Notes: generated by a model from the letters alone, not told the origin. DNA of 64,000 nt from Nonomuraea rhodomycinica (GCF_013363995.1 NZ_JABWGO010000001.1:2179222-2243221); one strand, 5' to 3'. Shown: positions 1 to 10,088, counted from the stretch's first letter. Numbers and translations are program-made.

Positions 1-408
1 GAGTCACGCGAGGCGCACCACGTGATCCCGCGGGTGGGCCGGCGGCTGCCCGCCCACGTCACGGCACTCGGCCAGGCGCTGCTGGCCCAGCTCACGGACG
101 ACGAGGTGGCGGCCCTGCTGCCCGCCCCGCTGACGTCGATGACCCCGCACACGATCACCGACCTGGTCAAGCTCACCGGCGAGCTCGACCAGGTCCGCAC
201 CCGGGGCTTCGCCTACGAGCGCGAGCAGGGCACGCCGGGCGTCGCCTGCGTCGCGGTGGCCGTCGACTACCGGATCCCCGCCACGGACGCGATCAGCTGC
301 TCGATGCCGGTGGGGCTGCCGCCGGCCGAGGTCTCGAAGGTGACCGAAGCGGTGATCAGGCACACCCGCACGCTGTCCGCCACCCTCCGGCGAGAGGGCA
401 TCCGCTAG
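1..408 (+). CDS. IclR-family transcriptional regulator, C-terminal part (5' end outside window)
   Basis: The reading frame is open from base 1 and ends at TAG 406-408, so the winged-helix N-terminus lies to the left of the window. The visible 135 residues match the C-terminal effector-binding domain of IclR regulators: the pattern HVTALGQALLAQL, a central GFAYEREQ stretch, VACVAVAV and a closing helix with PAEVSKVTEAV. Proteins of this family usually repress catabolic operons until they bind a small acid. The gene lies 12 nt before a 5-dehydro-4-deoxyglucarate dehydratase gene, so it is probably co-transcribed with it and likely controls glucarate or related uronate catabolism. That role is inference; the family call is solid. 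Confidence 0.85.
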   Translation, partial: ESREAHHVIPRVGRRLPAHVTALGQALLAQLTDDEVAALLPAPLTSMTPHTITDLVKLTGELDQVRTRGFAYEREQGTPGVACVAVAVDYRIPATDAISCSMPVGLPPAEVSKVTEAVIRHTRTLSATLRREGIR

Positions 409-420
409 AAAGGACCGTTC

Positions 421-1326
421 ATGCGGCTCGAAGGTGTTCTCTTCTTTCCCGTGACGCCCTTCGGGGCCGGCGGCGGCGTCGCCGAGGACGTCCTCGCCGG
501 CCACGTCGCCGGCGGGGTCGCGGCCGGGGCGGGAGGCGTGTTCGCCGCGTGCGGCACGGGCGAGTTCAACGCGCTCGACCTCGCCGAGCACCGCGCGGTG
601 GTGCGCACCGCCGTCGCCGCCGCCGCGGGGCGCGTCCCCGTCCTCGCGGGCGCGGGCGGCGTCCCGGCCATGGCCAGGGCCACCGCCCGGGCCGCGGCCG
701 AGGAGGGCGCCGACGGGCTGCTGGTCATGCCGCCGTACCTGGTCGGCGGGCCGCCCGGCGGCCTGGTGCGCTACGTCCGCGAGGTGACCCGGGAGACGGG
801 GCTGCCCGCCGTCGTCTACCAGCGGGGCACGGCGCGCTTCACCCCGGCCGCGGTGGCCGAGCTGGCGCAGCTCCCGGAGGTGATCGGGTTCAAGGACGGG
901 GTGGGCGACTTCGACCTGCTCCAGCGCATCATCCTGACGGTGCGCGGGTCCACCGGGCGGCCGTTCACCTTCTTCAACGGCCTGCCCACGGCCGAGCTGA
1001 CCGTGCCCGCCTACCGGGGGATCGGGGTGCGGCTGTACTCCAGCGCGGTGTTCGCGTTCGCGCCGGAGATCGCGCTGGCCTTCCACGACGCCGTCACGGC
1101 GGGCGACGAGGAGCGCTCCCGGCGCCTGCTGACCTCCTTCTACCTGCCGCTGGTGGAGCTGCGCGACCTGGTCCCCGGGTACGCGGTGTCGCTGGTCAAG
1201 GCCGGGGTGCGGCTGCGCGGGACGGACGTGGGCGGGGTGCGGGCGCCGCTGGTGGACCCGTCGCCGGAGCACGTGGCGCGGCTGGAGAAGATCCTCGCGG
1301 CCGGGCTGGAGGTCGCGGGGGCCTGA
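421..1326 (+). CDS. 5-dehydro-4-deoxyglucarate dehydratase (DapA/NAL superfamily)
   Basis: This 301-residue protein is a (beta/alpha)8 class I aldolase-type enzyme. It should convert 5-dehydro-4-deoxy-D-glucarate to 2,5-dioxopentanoate with loss of water and CO2. The Schiff-base lysine is K158 in GFKDG and the partner tyrosine is Y133 in VVYQRG; the N-terminal FFPVTPF and GTGEF motifs match the subfamily. It differs from the true dapA further along (26034-26951), which has GTTGES and a different C-terminus. A glucarate dehydratase (8762) and a semialdehyde dehydrogenase (7177) elsewhere in the window supply the steps before and after. The ATG is preceded by AAAGGA, 7 nt upstream. It follows the IclR gene closely. 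Confidence 0.88.
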   Translation: MRLEGVLFFPVTPFGAGGGVAEDVLAGHVAGGVAAGAGGVFAACGTGEFNALDLAEHRAVVRTAVAAAAGRVPVLAGAGGVPAMARATARAAAEEGADGLLVMPPYLVGGPPGGLVRYVREVTRETGLPAVVYQRGTARFTPAAVAELAQLPEVIGFKDGVGDFDLLQRIILTVRGSTGRPFTFFNGLPTAELTVPAYRGIGVRLYSSAVFAFAPEIALAFHDAVTAGDEERSRRLLTSFYLPLVELRDLVPGYAVSLVKAGVRLRGTDVGGVRAPLVDPSPEHVARLEKILAAGLEVAGA

Positions 1327-1335
1327 CTTCCGCCA

Positions 1336-1365
1336 TTGACATCCCCTTTGTCCCGCCCGTACGTT
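1336..1365 (+). promoter_or_regulatory. Likely promoter of the beta-galactosidase gene
   Basis: TTGACA at 1336-1341 is followed after 18 nt by TACGTT at 1360-1365, a good sigma-70-type pair. Both LacI-type palindromes lie just downstream of the -10, where a bound repressor would block transcription. Confidence 0.6.
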
Positions 1366-1366
1366 T

Positions 1367-1406
1367 TGGGAGCGCTTCCAATCGGTGTTCGTCGAAGCGC
1401 TTCGAC
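1367..1406. promoter_or_regulatory. Paired LacI-family operators
   Basis: TGGGAGCGCTTCCA (1367-1380) and the perfect palindrome GTCGAAGCGCTTCGAC (1391-1406) share the AGCGCT core typical of LacI/GalR-family operators in actinobacteria. Their centres are 25 bp apart. No LacI-family gene is in the window, so the regulator must be encoded elsewhere. Confidence 0.75.
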
Positions 1407-1473
1407 AGCCACAGGAGGGCCGCCCACGGCCCGCCTCCGCCAGCCGTACCGGCGATGAGACGGGAGCGTGAGC

Positions 1474-3591
1474 ATGACAGGGCGACCCACCGCGCCCGGC
1501 GACGGGCAGCCGGGCCTCGCTGACGGACGGCCGGAAGTGGCCGAGGGGCGGCCGGGCGGCGGCCCCGACGCACGGCCGGGAAGTGCTCCGGACGGGCGGC
1601 TGGGCATGCACACGCTGACCGCCGGGCGCGGGCTGCTCTTCGGCGGCGACTACAACCCCGAGCAGTGGCCCGAACCCGTCTGGGCGGAGGACGTCGAGCT
1701 GATGCGGGCCGCCGGGGTCAACCTCGTCACGGTCGGCGTCTTCAGCTGGGCGCGCATCGAGCCGGAGCCCGGCGCGCGCGACTTCGGCTGGCTCGACCGG
1801 GTGCTCGGCCTGCTCGCCGAGGCGGGGATCGCCGTGGACCTGGCCACGCCCACCGCCTCGCCGCCGCCGTGGCTCGGCCACCGCAACCCCGGGACGCTGC
1901 CGGTCGACGAGTCCGGGCACCGGCTCTGGTACGGCGCGCGCAACCAGTTCTGCCCCTCCTCCCCCGTCTACCGGGAGCGGGCCCTGGCCCTGGTGACCGA
2001 CCTCGCCGAACGCTACGCCGGGCACCCGGCGCTCGCGCTGTGGCACGTCGGCAACGAGTACGGCCAGATCTGCCACTGCGACGTCTCGGCCGAGGCGTTC
2101 CGGGCCTGGCTGCGCGAGCGCCACGGCGACCTCGCCGGCCTCAACGAGGCGTGGGGCACCACGTTCTGGAGCCAGCGCTACGGCGACTGGGCCGAGGTCG
2201 TCCCGCCGCGCCGCGCGCCGTACCTGGTCAACCCCACGCAGAAGCTGGACTGGGCGCGCTTCTGCTCCGACGCCCTGCTGGCGCACTACCGCGCCGAACG
2301 CGACGTCCTCCGCGCCCGCACCCCCGGCGTCCCCGTCACGACGAACTTCATGGGCCTGTTCAAGCCGGTCGACTCCTGGCGGTGGGCGCCCGAGGAGGAC
2401 CTCGTCTCCAACGACTGGTACCCCGACCCCGCCGACCCGCTGTTCCCGGTGCGGGCCGCGCTCACCCACGACCTGACCCGCTCCCTCGGCGGCGGCCGGC
2501 CCTGGCTGCTGCTGGAGCAGGCCGCCTCGGCGGTCAACTGGCGCCCGCACAACGTGCCCAAGGCCGCCGGGCAGCTCCGGCTGGAGTCGCTGCAGGCCGT
2601 GGCCCGCGGCGCCGACGGGTCCTGCTACTTCCAGTGGCGGGCCTCCCGCTTCGGCGCCGAGCGCTTCCACTCCGCGATGCTGCCGCACGCCGGCCCCGGC
2701 ACCCGGCTGCACGCCGAGGTGCGGGCGCACGGCGCCGAGCTGCGCCGGCTCGCCGAGGTGGCCGGGCAGCCGGTGCCCGCCCGGGTCGCGCTCGTGCACG
2801 ACTGGCCGAGCTGGTGGGCGATGGAGGAGGCCGGGCGGCCCAGCGACCGGCTCGGCGTGCCGGACCAGCTCCTCGCCTACTACCGGCCGCTGTGGGAGCG
2901 CGGCGTGGCGGTGGACCTGGTGCCGCCGTCGGCCGGCCTGTCCGGGTACGCGCTGACCGTGGTGCCGAACCTGTACCTGGTGAGCGACGAGGACGCCGAG
3001 GCGCTGACCGCGTACGTGCGCGGCGGCGGCGTGCTCGTCGTCGGCCCCTTCTCCGGCGTCGCCGACCCGAACGGGCACATCCGCACCGGCCGGTTCCCGG
3101 CGCCGCTGCGCGACGTGCTCGGCGCCTCCGGCGAGGAGTGGCGGCCCGCCCCCGAGGACCGGCCGGTGCGCTGCGCCTGGGCGGACGGCACGCCGTTCGA
3201 GGCCCGCACGTGGACCGAGCTGCTGCGGGCCGAGGGGGCCGAGCCGGTGGCCGTCTTCACCGAGGGCGAGCTCGCCGGGTCACCCGCGGTGCTGCGCCAT
3301 CGCGCCGGGGCCGGCGTCGCCTGGTACGTGGCCACCCTCCCGCACCACGACGCGCTGGCCGAGCTGACCGGGCGGGCGCTGGCCGACGCCGGGGTGTCCG
3401 GCGCGCTGCCCGGACCGCCGCCGCCCGCCGTCGAGGCGGTGCGCCGCGGGCCCGTGCTGTTCCTGCTCAACCACGGTGACCGGGAGGCCCGCGTGCCTCT
3501 CGCCGAGCCGGCCGAGGACCTGCTCACGGGGGCGCGGGTCGAGGGCGCGGTGACCCTCGGCGCACGCGCCGTCGTCGCCCTGCGCCCCTGA
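1474..3591 (+). CDS. GH42 beta-galactosidase
   Basis: This is a cytoplasmic glycoside hydrolase of family 42 with no signal peptide, about 705 residues. The core starts near 1606 with MHTLTAG then FGGDYNPEQWP. The acid/base glutamate is in HVGNEYG (codon at 2056) and the nucleophile glutamate is in LLLEQAAS (codon at 2515). A trimerisation domain (class I glutamine amidotransferase-like fold) and a small beta domain follow. The start is uncertain: ATG 1474 has GGGAG 7 nt upstream, and GTG 1468 is in frame. Either start adds about 44 residues of degenerate GRP-rich repeats (1501-1605) before the conserved core; ATG 1606 would give the core alone. Paired LacI-type operators upstream suggest sugar-inducible repression. 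The GH1 gene follows after 92 nt. Confidence 0.9.
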   Translation: MTGRPTAPGDGQPGLADGRPEVAEGRPGGGPDARPGSAPDGRLGMHTLTAGRGLLFGGDYNPEQWPEPVWAEDVELMRAAGVNLVTVGVFSWARIEPEPGARDFGWLDRVLGLLAEAGIAVDLATPTASPPPWLGHRNPGTLPVDESGHRLWYGARNQFCPSSPVYRERALALVTDLAERYAGHPALALWHVGNEYGQICHCDVSAEAFRAWLRERHGDLAGLNEAWGTTFWSQRYGDWAEVVPPRRAPYLVNPTQKLDWARFCSDALLAHYRAERDVLRARTPGVPVTTNFMGLFKPVDSWRWAPEEDLVSNDWYPDPADPLFPVRAALTHDLTRSLGGGRPWLLLEQAASAVNWRPHNVPKAAGQLRLESLQAVARGADGSCYFQWRASRFGAERFHSAMLPHAGPGTRLHAEVRAHGAELRRLAEVAGQPVPARVALVHDWPSWWAMEEAGRPSDRLGVPDQLLAYYRPLWERGVAVDLVPPSAGLSGYALTVVPNLYLVSDEDAEALTAYVRGGGVLVVGPFSGVADPNGHIRTGRFPAPLRDVLGASGEEWRPAPEDRPVRCAWADGTPFEARTWTELLRAEGAEPVAVFTEGELAGSPAVLRHRAGAGVAWYVATLPHHDALAELTGRALADAGVSGALPGPPPPAVEAVRRGPVLFLLNHGDREARVPLAEPAEDLLTGARVEGAVTLGARAVVALRP
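1501..1605 (+). repeat. Degenerate 21/24-bp tandem repeat at the 5' end of the GH42 gene
   Basis: Units start with GACGGGCAGCCGGG, GACGGACGGCCGG, GAGGGGCGGCCGGG, GACGCACGGCCGGG and GACGGGCGGCTGG, with lengths 21, 21, 24, 24 and 15. All are multiples of three, so the frame stays open and encodes (D/E)GRP-type units. Confidence 0.7.
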
Positions 3592-3677
3592 GACCTTTCC
3601 GGATCATCTGCGTATCTTCCGCCGACGCCAGTTCCCGATCCAGACGGCCCCGCCGCCTCTCTGCTTTCAAGGAGTGA

Positions 3678-5114
<1,437 letters not shown>

Positions 5115-5129
5115 GCCCCGGTTCGAGAC

Positions 5130-5150
5130 GCGGCTTCCTCGGGAAGCCGC
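5130..5150. terminator. Bidirectional terminator between GH1 and SDR genes
   Basis: A nine-base-pair stem GCGGCTTCC/GGAAGCCGC with a TCG loop lies 15 nt after the GH1 stop and 25 nt after the end of the convergent SDR gene. A T-rich stretch follows on the plus strand. Confidence 0.75.
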
Positions 5151-5175
5151 GCTTCTCTCTCCTGAGCGATGAACG

Positions 5176-6132
5176 CTACGGCAGGCGTGCCGGTGTGGCG
5201 GCGGACAGGGCACAGGTGACGCCGGTCAGCCGTTCGGACAGCTGCCAGAGGCGAGCGGCTGTGGCGGTGTCGCGGATGGCGCGCTCGCGAGTGCGACGAG
5301 TCGGCTCGCCACGCAGTTGCAGCGGCCCGTCGGGAACGATGTAGCTGCCGCCGGGCAGATCCGGCATGGTCGCCGCGTACAGGGAGGTCTTCGCGCCGTC
5401 CGGGGTGGGTCGGAAGGCCGCGCGCACCAGCAGGCGGGTGAGCGTCGCATACAGCCGTCCTCTGCCGCTGTTGGCGCCGCCGGTGAGCACATTCGTGCGG
5501 GTGAGTCCGGGCGCGACGGCCATGCTGCGCAGGTTCAGCCGGGCGGCGTCGGCCCGGCGCTGCAGTTCCATGGCGAAGTAGAGGTTGGCCCGCTTGGACT
5601 GCACATAGGCGAACGCCGTGTGGTAGCCGCGCTCGGCGTTGAGGTTGTCCAGGTCGAAGCGGGCGAAGCGCTGCCCCTCACTGCTGACGGTGACGACCCG
5701 TGGATCGGGCGCCGCGAGCAGGTGCGGCAGGAGCAGGCCGGTCAGGGCGAAGGTGCCCAGGTGGTTGATGCCGAACTGCGATTCGAACCCGTCGGCGGTC
5801 CGCGCGTGGGGCACCATCGCCACTCCGGCGTTGTTGACCAGGAGATCGAGCCGGCCGCGATCCCAGCCGTCGGCGAACTCCCGGATGGAGGCCAGGTCGC
5901 CCAGGTCCAGCCGGCGCAGTTCCAGGTGGGCGCCGGGCAGCTCATCCTGCATGAGGGCGAGGGCGGCCCGGCCGCGCCGAGGGTCGCGGCAGGCCAGCAC
6001 GACCCGCGCGCCGCGGCGGGCCAGCTCGCGGGCGGTGACGTAGCCGATGCCGCTGTTGGCGCCGGTCACCACCGCGACCCGTCCGGTCTGGTCGGGAATG
6101 GCGTGGAAGGTCCAAGGGAGAGGGTTGCGCAT
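5176..6132 (-). CDS. Short-chain dehydrogenase/reductase (SDR)
   Basis: This 318-residue NAD(P)-dependent oxidoreductase has the classical SDR signature: TGANSGIG cofactor-binding loop near residue 20, NNAG in LLVNNAGVA, catalytic Ser in TVSSEG and the YxxxK pair in YVQSK. Length and sequence resemble the retinol-dehydrogenase/WW-domain-oxidoreductase-like group often annotated as SDR in actinobacteria; the substrate cannot be told. It is divergent from a TetR regulator with two matching palindromes between them, so it is very probably the target of that regulator. Confidence 0.85.
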   Translation of the reverse strand: MRNPLPWTFHAIPDQTGRVAVVTGANSGIGYVTARELARRGARVVLACRDPRRGRAALALMQDELPGAHLELRRLDLGDLASIREFADGWDRGRLDLLVNNAGVAMVPHARTADGFESQFGINHLGTFALTGLLLPHLLAAPDPRVVTVSSEGQRFARFDLDNLNAERGYHTAFAYVQSKRANLYFAMELQRRADAARLNLRSMAVAPGLTRTNVLTGGANSGRGRLYATLTRLLVRAAFRPTPDGAKTSLYAATMPDLPGGSYIVPDGPLQLRGEPTRRTRERAIRDTATAARLWQLSERLTGVTCALSAATPARLP

Positions 6133-6165
6133 GACATGCCACCTCGAAGGGATGCAAGCGAACAG

Positions 6166-6236
6166 ATCGCAACTCGAAGTTGCGATACATTCATCCTGTC
6201 ACCCGCCAGGCGGATATCGCAACTTGGAGTTGCAAT
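6166..6236. promoter_or_regulatory. Two TetR-type operators in the SDR/TetR divergent region
   Basis: Site 1 (6166-6186) has perfect 9-bp arms ATCGCAACT/AGTTGCGAT around CGA. Site 2 (6216-6236) has arms ATCGCAACT/AGTTGCAAT around TGG, one mismatch. Centres are 50 bp apart. Site 2 contains the GGAG ribosome-binding motif and runs into the TetR ATG, so bound protein could block its own gene. Confidence 0.8.
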
Positions 6237-6864
6237 GCAGTCTGATCAGCCCCCTGCCCGGCCGGTCGGCCGCGGCGCCAAAGTCCGCGCCGCCGTCCAT
6301 GCCGCCACGCTCGCCGAGCTGGTGGACAAGGGGTATGCCGCGTTGAGCGTCGAGAACGTCGCCCAACGCGCCGGCGTCCACAAGACGACGGTGTACCGGC
6401 GCTGGAAGGATCGCGAGAGCCTGCTCGCCGACGCCCTGGCCGAGCACATGGCGATGGACATCCCCGTTCCCGACACCGGAGCGATCGCGACCGACCTGCG
6501 GGCGCTGGCCCGCTCGCTCGTCCAGACGTTCACCAGCCCCACCGGGCAGGCCGTCCTCGCCGCCATATTCACCGGGGCGGCCCACCTTCCGGAGATCGCC
6601 GCGGCCCGACGTCACGTGTTCGACGACCGGCTCGCCAGAGCCGAACCGGTGGTGACGCGGGCCGTCGAACGCGGCGAACTGCCCAGGGGCACCGATCCCG
6701 CCGAGCTGTTGAAGACCCTGGCCGCGCCGATCTACCTGCGTCTGCTCATCACCGCCGATCCGGTCGACGAGACCACCGCGGATCAGGCTGTGCGCGTCAC
6801 GCTCGCCGCCGCACACGCCGGGGTCCTGCGACCGGCGCACGATGGCGAGCCGGCTACCGGGTGA
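6235..6864 (+). CDS. TetR/AcrR-family regulator
   Basis: This 209-residue protein has an N-terminal helix-turn-helix: the stretch SVENVAQRAGVHKTTVYRRW with ESLLADAL following is the standard TetR DNA-binding signature. The C-terminal half is an all-helical ligand-binding domain of the TetR_C_11-like type. ATG 6235 has GGAG 6 nt upstream. It is divergent from the SDR gene with two near-identical palindromes between, the usual autoregulatory arrangement. The inducer is unknown, possibly the SDR substrate. Confidence 0.9.
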   Translation: MQSDQPPARPVGRGAKVRAAVHAATLAELVDKGYAALSVENVAQRAGVHKTTVYRRWKDRESLLADALAEHMAMDIPVPDTGAIATDLRALARSLVQTFTSPTGQAVLAAIFTGAAHLPEIAAARRHVFDDRLARAEPVVTRAVERGELPRGTDPAELLKTLAAPIYLRLLITADPVDETTADQAVRVTLAAAHAGVLRPAHDGEPATG

Positions 6865-7176
6865 GGCCCTGCGCTGAACTCTTCGCACGCCGTGTCGTCG
6901 CCGGCCAGCACGACCCGGGCGACAACGTGCATCTCCTCAGACCCATAATCCCCCGAGAGCCCCCGCAACCCCGACGCACCGGAGTCTCTGAGGCGGCGAT
7001 GCGGTGAACCCCGTCCGGCACCGGGCCATCCGAAGGAGCGACGCCCTGACGGGCGCGGCGGCTCCGGCCGGCCCGCGACCGGCGCCAGCCCGCGACCGGC
7101 ACCGGCCCGCGACCGGCACCGGCCCGCGATCGGCACCGGCCCGCGATCGGCACCGGAGCCATCGCGCCTGCCGGGA
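6865..7176. other. Intergenic region between TetR and aldehyde dehydrogenase genes
   Basis: This 312-nt gap separates converging genes. The distal 85 nt are a 17-bp tandem array (separate entry). In 6865-7071 I see no supported gene, RNA or clear terminator. A minus-strand frame reading MHVVARVVLAGDD near 6900 looks protein-like but is short and could be a decayed gene. Confidence 0.5.
7072..7156. repeat. 17-bp tandem repeat, five copies
   Basis: Five consecutive units of CCCGCGACCGGCACCGG with one to three changes per copy run exactly from 7072 to 7156. The array lies 20 nt after the aldehyde dehydrogenase stop codon (minus strand). Period 17 is not a multiple of three, consistent with noncoding DNA. 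Confidence 0.9.
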
Positions 7177-8658
7177 TCACACCGCCGAGGTGGACAGGGT
7201 GCCGTCCACGCGGCGGGGGATGCCGAGCGGGTTGCCGTCCTTCAGCTCGTCGGGCAGCAGCTCCGCCGGCCAGTCCTGGTACGCGGTCGGGGCGAGCCAC
7301 CGGTCGATCGCCGTCGCGCCGACCGAGGTGTGCGCCGAGACGGTGGTGGCGGGCCAGGGCCCGCCGTGGTGCATCGCCCAGCACACGGCCACGCCGGTGG
7401 GCCAGCCGTTCCAGATGAGCCGGCCGGCCTTGCGGGACAGCACCTCGGCGATCTCGCCGGCCTCGTCCGGCACGGTGGAGTGGACGGTGGCGGTCAGCGA
7501 GCCCTCCAGGCGCTCCAGCACCGGCGGCAGGTCGGCGGCGTCGCGGTAGGTGACGACGATCGACGCCGGGCCGAAGCACTCCTCGGCGACGCGCGGCAGC
7601 CCTTCGGCGAACGACTCCAGGTCCGTGGTGAACACCTTCGGCGTCACCGCCCAGGCGCCCTCCCCCGGCTTGCCCTCGGCCAGCAGCGTCAGCGCGCCGA
7701 GCCGCTCCACGCCGCCCAGGTAGCCGTCGCGGATCCGCTCGGCCAGCATCGGGCCGCCGGTGGTGCCCTCGACGGCGGCGGCCAGGGCCTTGCGCAGCTC
7801 GTCGTCGTCCGGCACGAACATCAGTCCGGGGTTGGTGCAGAACTGTCCCACGCCAAGGGTCAGCGAGGCGGCGAAGCCGCTCGCCACGTCCGTCGCGGGT
7901 GCCGACGGCAGCACGACGACCGGGTTGACGCTGCCGAGCTCGCCGAAGAAGGGGATCGGGACCTCGCGCTCGTCGATGAGCGCCTGGATGGCCTTGCCGC
8001 CGGCGACGGAGCCGGTGAACCCGGCCGCCACGACGCGGGGGTGCTGGACGAGGTCCTTGCCGGCCCGCATGCCCTGGACCAGGCCGAGCAGGTCGGGATT
8101 CGGCAGGGCCGCGCGCACGATGCGGGCGACGCGCTCGGAGGTGCCGGGATGGCCGGGGTGGGCCTTGACCACGACCGGGCAGCCGGCGGCCAGCGCGGAG
8201 GCGGTGTCGCCGCCGGCGACGGAGAAGGCGAAGGGGAAGTTGCTGGCCGCGAACACGGCGACGACACCGGGCAGCGGGCGCTTGACGCGGCGCACGTCGG
8301 GCCGGGGCGGGGTGGCCGTGGGGTCGGCGTGGTCGATGATCGCGTCGAGGTGGCCGCCGTCCCGGACGACCTGGGCGAACAGCCGGAACTGGCCGGCGGT
8401 GCGGGCCACCTCGCCGCGCAGCCGTACCTCGCCGAGGGCGGTCTCCTGGTCGGCGATCCGCCACAGCTCGTCCACGTGCGCCGACAGCGCGTCGGCGACG
8501 GCCTCCAGCACGCGCGCCCGCTCCTCCGCGGGGGTGGCGCGCCAGGCCGTGCCCGCTGCCGCGGCGGCGGAGACGATCGTGTCGACCCCGGCGGTGTCCG
8601 TCTCGGGGATGGCGTCGCCGACGGTCTCACCGGTCCTGGGATCGTATCCGTTGATCAT
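7177..8658 (-). CDS. NAD(P)-dependent aldehyde dehydrogenase, probable 2,5-dioxovalerate (ketoglutarate semialdehyde) dehydrogenase
   Basis: This 493-residue protein is a complete aldehyde dehydrogenase. The catalytic cysteine is in GQFCTNPG and the general-base glutamate in FFGELGSVNP. The N-terminal part (AASNFPFAFSVAGGDTASALAAGCPVVVKAHPGHPGT, read as short motifs NFPFAFS and GGDT) is characteristic of the alpha-ketoglutaric-semialdehyde dehydrogenase branch. It would oxidise 2,5-dioxopentanoate, the product of the dehydratase at 421, to 2-oxoglutarate. It is divergent from glucarate dehydratase, which makes the pathway assignment strong. GGAGGG lies 8 nt before the ATG. Confidence 0.88.
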   Translation of the reverse strand: MINGYDPRTGETVGDAIPETDTAGVDTIVSAAAAAGTAWRATPAEERARVLEAVADALSAHVDELWRIADQETALGEVRLRGEVARTAGQFRLFAQVVRDGGHLDAIIDHADPTATPPRPDVRRVKRPLPGVVAVFAASNFPFAFSVAGGDTASALAAGCPVVVKAHPGHPGTSERVARIVRAALPNPDLLGLVQGMRAGKDLVQHPRVVAAGFTGSVAGGKAIQALIDEREVPIPFFGELGSVNPVVVLPSAPATDVASGFAASLTLGVGQFCTNPGLMFVPDDDELRKALAAAVEGTTGGPMLAERIRDGYLGGVERLGALTLLAEGKPGEGAWAVTPKVFTTDLESFAEGLPRVAEECFGPASIVVTYRDAADLPPVLERLEGSLTATVHSTVPDEAGEIAEVLSRKAGRLIWNGWPTGVAVCWAMHHGGPWPATTVSAHTSVGATAIDRWLAPTAYQDWPAELLPDELKDGNPLGIPRRVDGTLSTSAV

Positions 8659-8677
8659 GGATGGGCCCTCCGCAGTC

Positions 8678-8707
8678 TTGACACTCTCAGAGGTCGATTC
8701 TTACAGT
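8678..8707 (+). promoter_or_regulatory. Likely promoter of glucarate dehydratase
   Basis: TTGACA (8678-8683) and TACAGT (8702-8707) are separated by 18 nt in the 103-nt divergent gap. A short CCA/TGG dyad around 8720-8731 could be a regulator site, but this is weak. Confidence 0.5.
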
Positions 8708-8761
8708 TGCGGCATTCGTCCACAAATCTGGCAGCAGTTCACATATATGGACGGCAGGGCT

Positions 8762-10024
8762 ATGCTCATCACGGATGTCCAGGTCACACCGATCGCGTTC
8801 CGCGATCCTCCCCTCCTCAACGCGGCCGGCGTCCACGAGCCGTGGGCCCTGCGGACCGTCGTCGAGGTGATCACCGACGAGGGGCTGAGCGGGCTGGGAG
8901 AGACGTACGGCGACCTCAGCCACCTGACCAAGGTGCGGGAGTGCGCCGAGGCCATCGTGGGGATGGACGTGTACGCCACCCACGCGATGTACGCCAGGAT
9001 CGCCTCCGTCGTCGGGGACGTCGTCAGCGACCTGCACGGGCTGACCGGGGTCGCGACCAGGGAGAAGAGCGTCGACCGGGTGTTCGCGGCGTTCGAGGTG
9101 GCCTGCCTGGACATCCAGGGCAAGGCCGCCGGGGTGCCCGTCGTGGACCTGCTCGGCGGGCGCGTGCGCGACGCCGTGCCGTACAGCGCCTATCTGTTCT
9201 ACAAGTGGGCCGCCCACCCCGGCGACCTCGCGGAGCCCGACCGCTTCGGCGAGGCGCTCGACCCCGCCGGGCTCGTCGCGCAGGCGTCGCTGCTCATCAA
9301 GGAGTACGGGTTCTCCTCCATCAAGCTCAAGGGCGGCGTCATGCCGCCCGAGGAGGAGGTGGAGGCGATCAAGGCGCTGCACGCGGCGTTCCCCGACCTG
9401 CCGCTGCGGCTCGACCCGAACACCGCCTGGACCGTGGAGACCTCCGTCCGCGTCGCCCACGCCCTCGACGGCATGCTCCAGTACCTGGAGGACCCCGCAC
9501 CGGACATCTCCGGCATGGCGGCCGTCGCCCGCGAGGCCTCCATGCCGCTGGCCACCAACATGTGCGTCGTCACCCCCGAGCACCTGCCTCCGGCCATCGC
9601 CCAGAACGCCGTCCAGGTGCTCCTCCTCGACCACCACTACTGGGGCGGGCTGGTGCGTTCCTCGCACGTCGCCTCGCTCTGCGGCACGTTCGGCCTCGGG
9701 CTGTCCATGCACTCCAACTCCCACCTCGGCATCAGCCTGGCCGCCATGACCCACCTGGCGGCCGCCACCCCCAACCTCACCTACGCCTGCGACACGCACA
9801 CCCCCTGGCAGGACGGCCAGGACGTGGTCGTACCCGGCAGCCTGCGCTTCGTGGACGGGGCGGTGCCGGTGCCGTCCGGCCCGGGCCTCGGTGTGGAACT
9901 CGACCGCGACGCGCTGGCGGTCATGCACGAGCAGTACCTGAGGTGCGGAATCACCTCGCGGGACGACCAGGGGTACATGCGACGGTTCGACCCGGGCTTC
10001 AGCACGAGACGGGCGTCGTGGTGA
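8762..10024 (+). CDS. D-glucarate dehydratase (enolase superfamily)
   Basis: This 420-residue protein belongs to the mandelate racemase/enolase superfamily. The KxK base motif is in SIKLKGG, metal ligands occur in RLDPNT and LEDPAP, and the MHSNSHLGIS segment contains the His/Asn pair typical of glucarate dehydratases. It should dehydrate D-glucarate (or L-idarate) to 5-dehydro-4-deoxy-D-glucarate. ATG 8762 starts the conserved MLITDVQVTPI; an in-frame ATG at 8747 is possible. With the dehydratase at 421 and dehydrogenase at 7177 it forms a complete route to 2-oxoglutarate. Confidence 0.9.
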   Translation: MLITDVQVTPIAFRDPPLLNAAGVHEPWALRTVVEVITDEGLSGLGETYGDLSHLTKVRECAEAIVGMDVYATHAMYARIASVVGDVVSDLHGLTGVATREKSVDRVFAAFEVACLDIQGKAAGVPVVDLLGGRVRDAVPYSAYLFYKWAAHPGDLAEPDRFGEALDPAGLVAQASLLIKEYGFSSIKLKGGVMPPEEEVEAIKALHAAFPDLPLRLDPNTAWTVETSVRVAHALDGMLQYLEDPAPDISGMAAVAREASMPLATNMCVVTPEHLPPAIAQNAVQVLLLDHHYWGGLVRSSHVASLCGTFGLGLSMHSNSHLGISLAAMTHLAAATPNLTYACDTHTPWQDGQDVVVPGSLRFVDGAVPVPSGPGLGVELDRDALAVMHEQYLRCGITSRDDQGYMRRFDPGFSTRRASW

Positions 10025-10088
10025 ACACCGCCCTCCCCCTGCGCCGACACCTCGCCGCATGGCGACGAACGCCCCTCCCTCCTTCCTC

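Noticed and set aside
4..3078. 1024-codon minus-strand frame opposite the glucarate and galactosidase genes
   Set aside because: High-GC shadow of well-supported plus-strand genes; no domain recognised.
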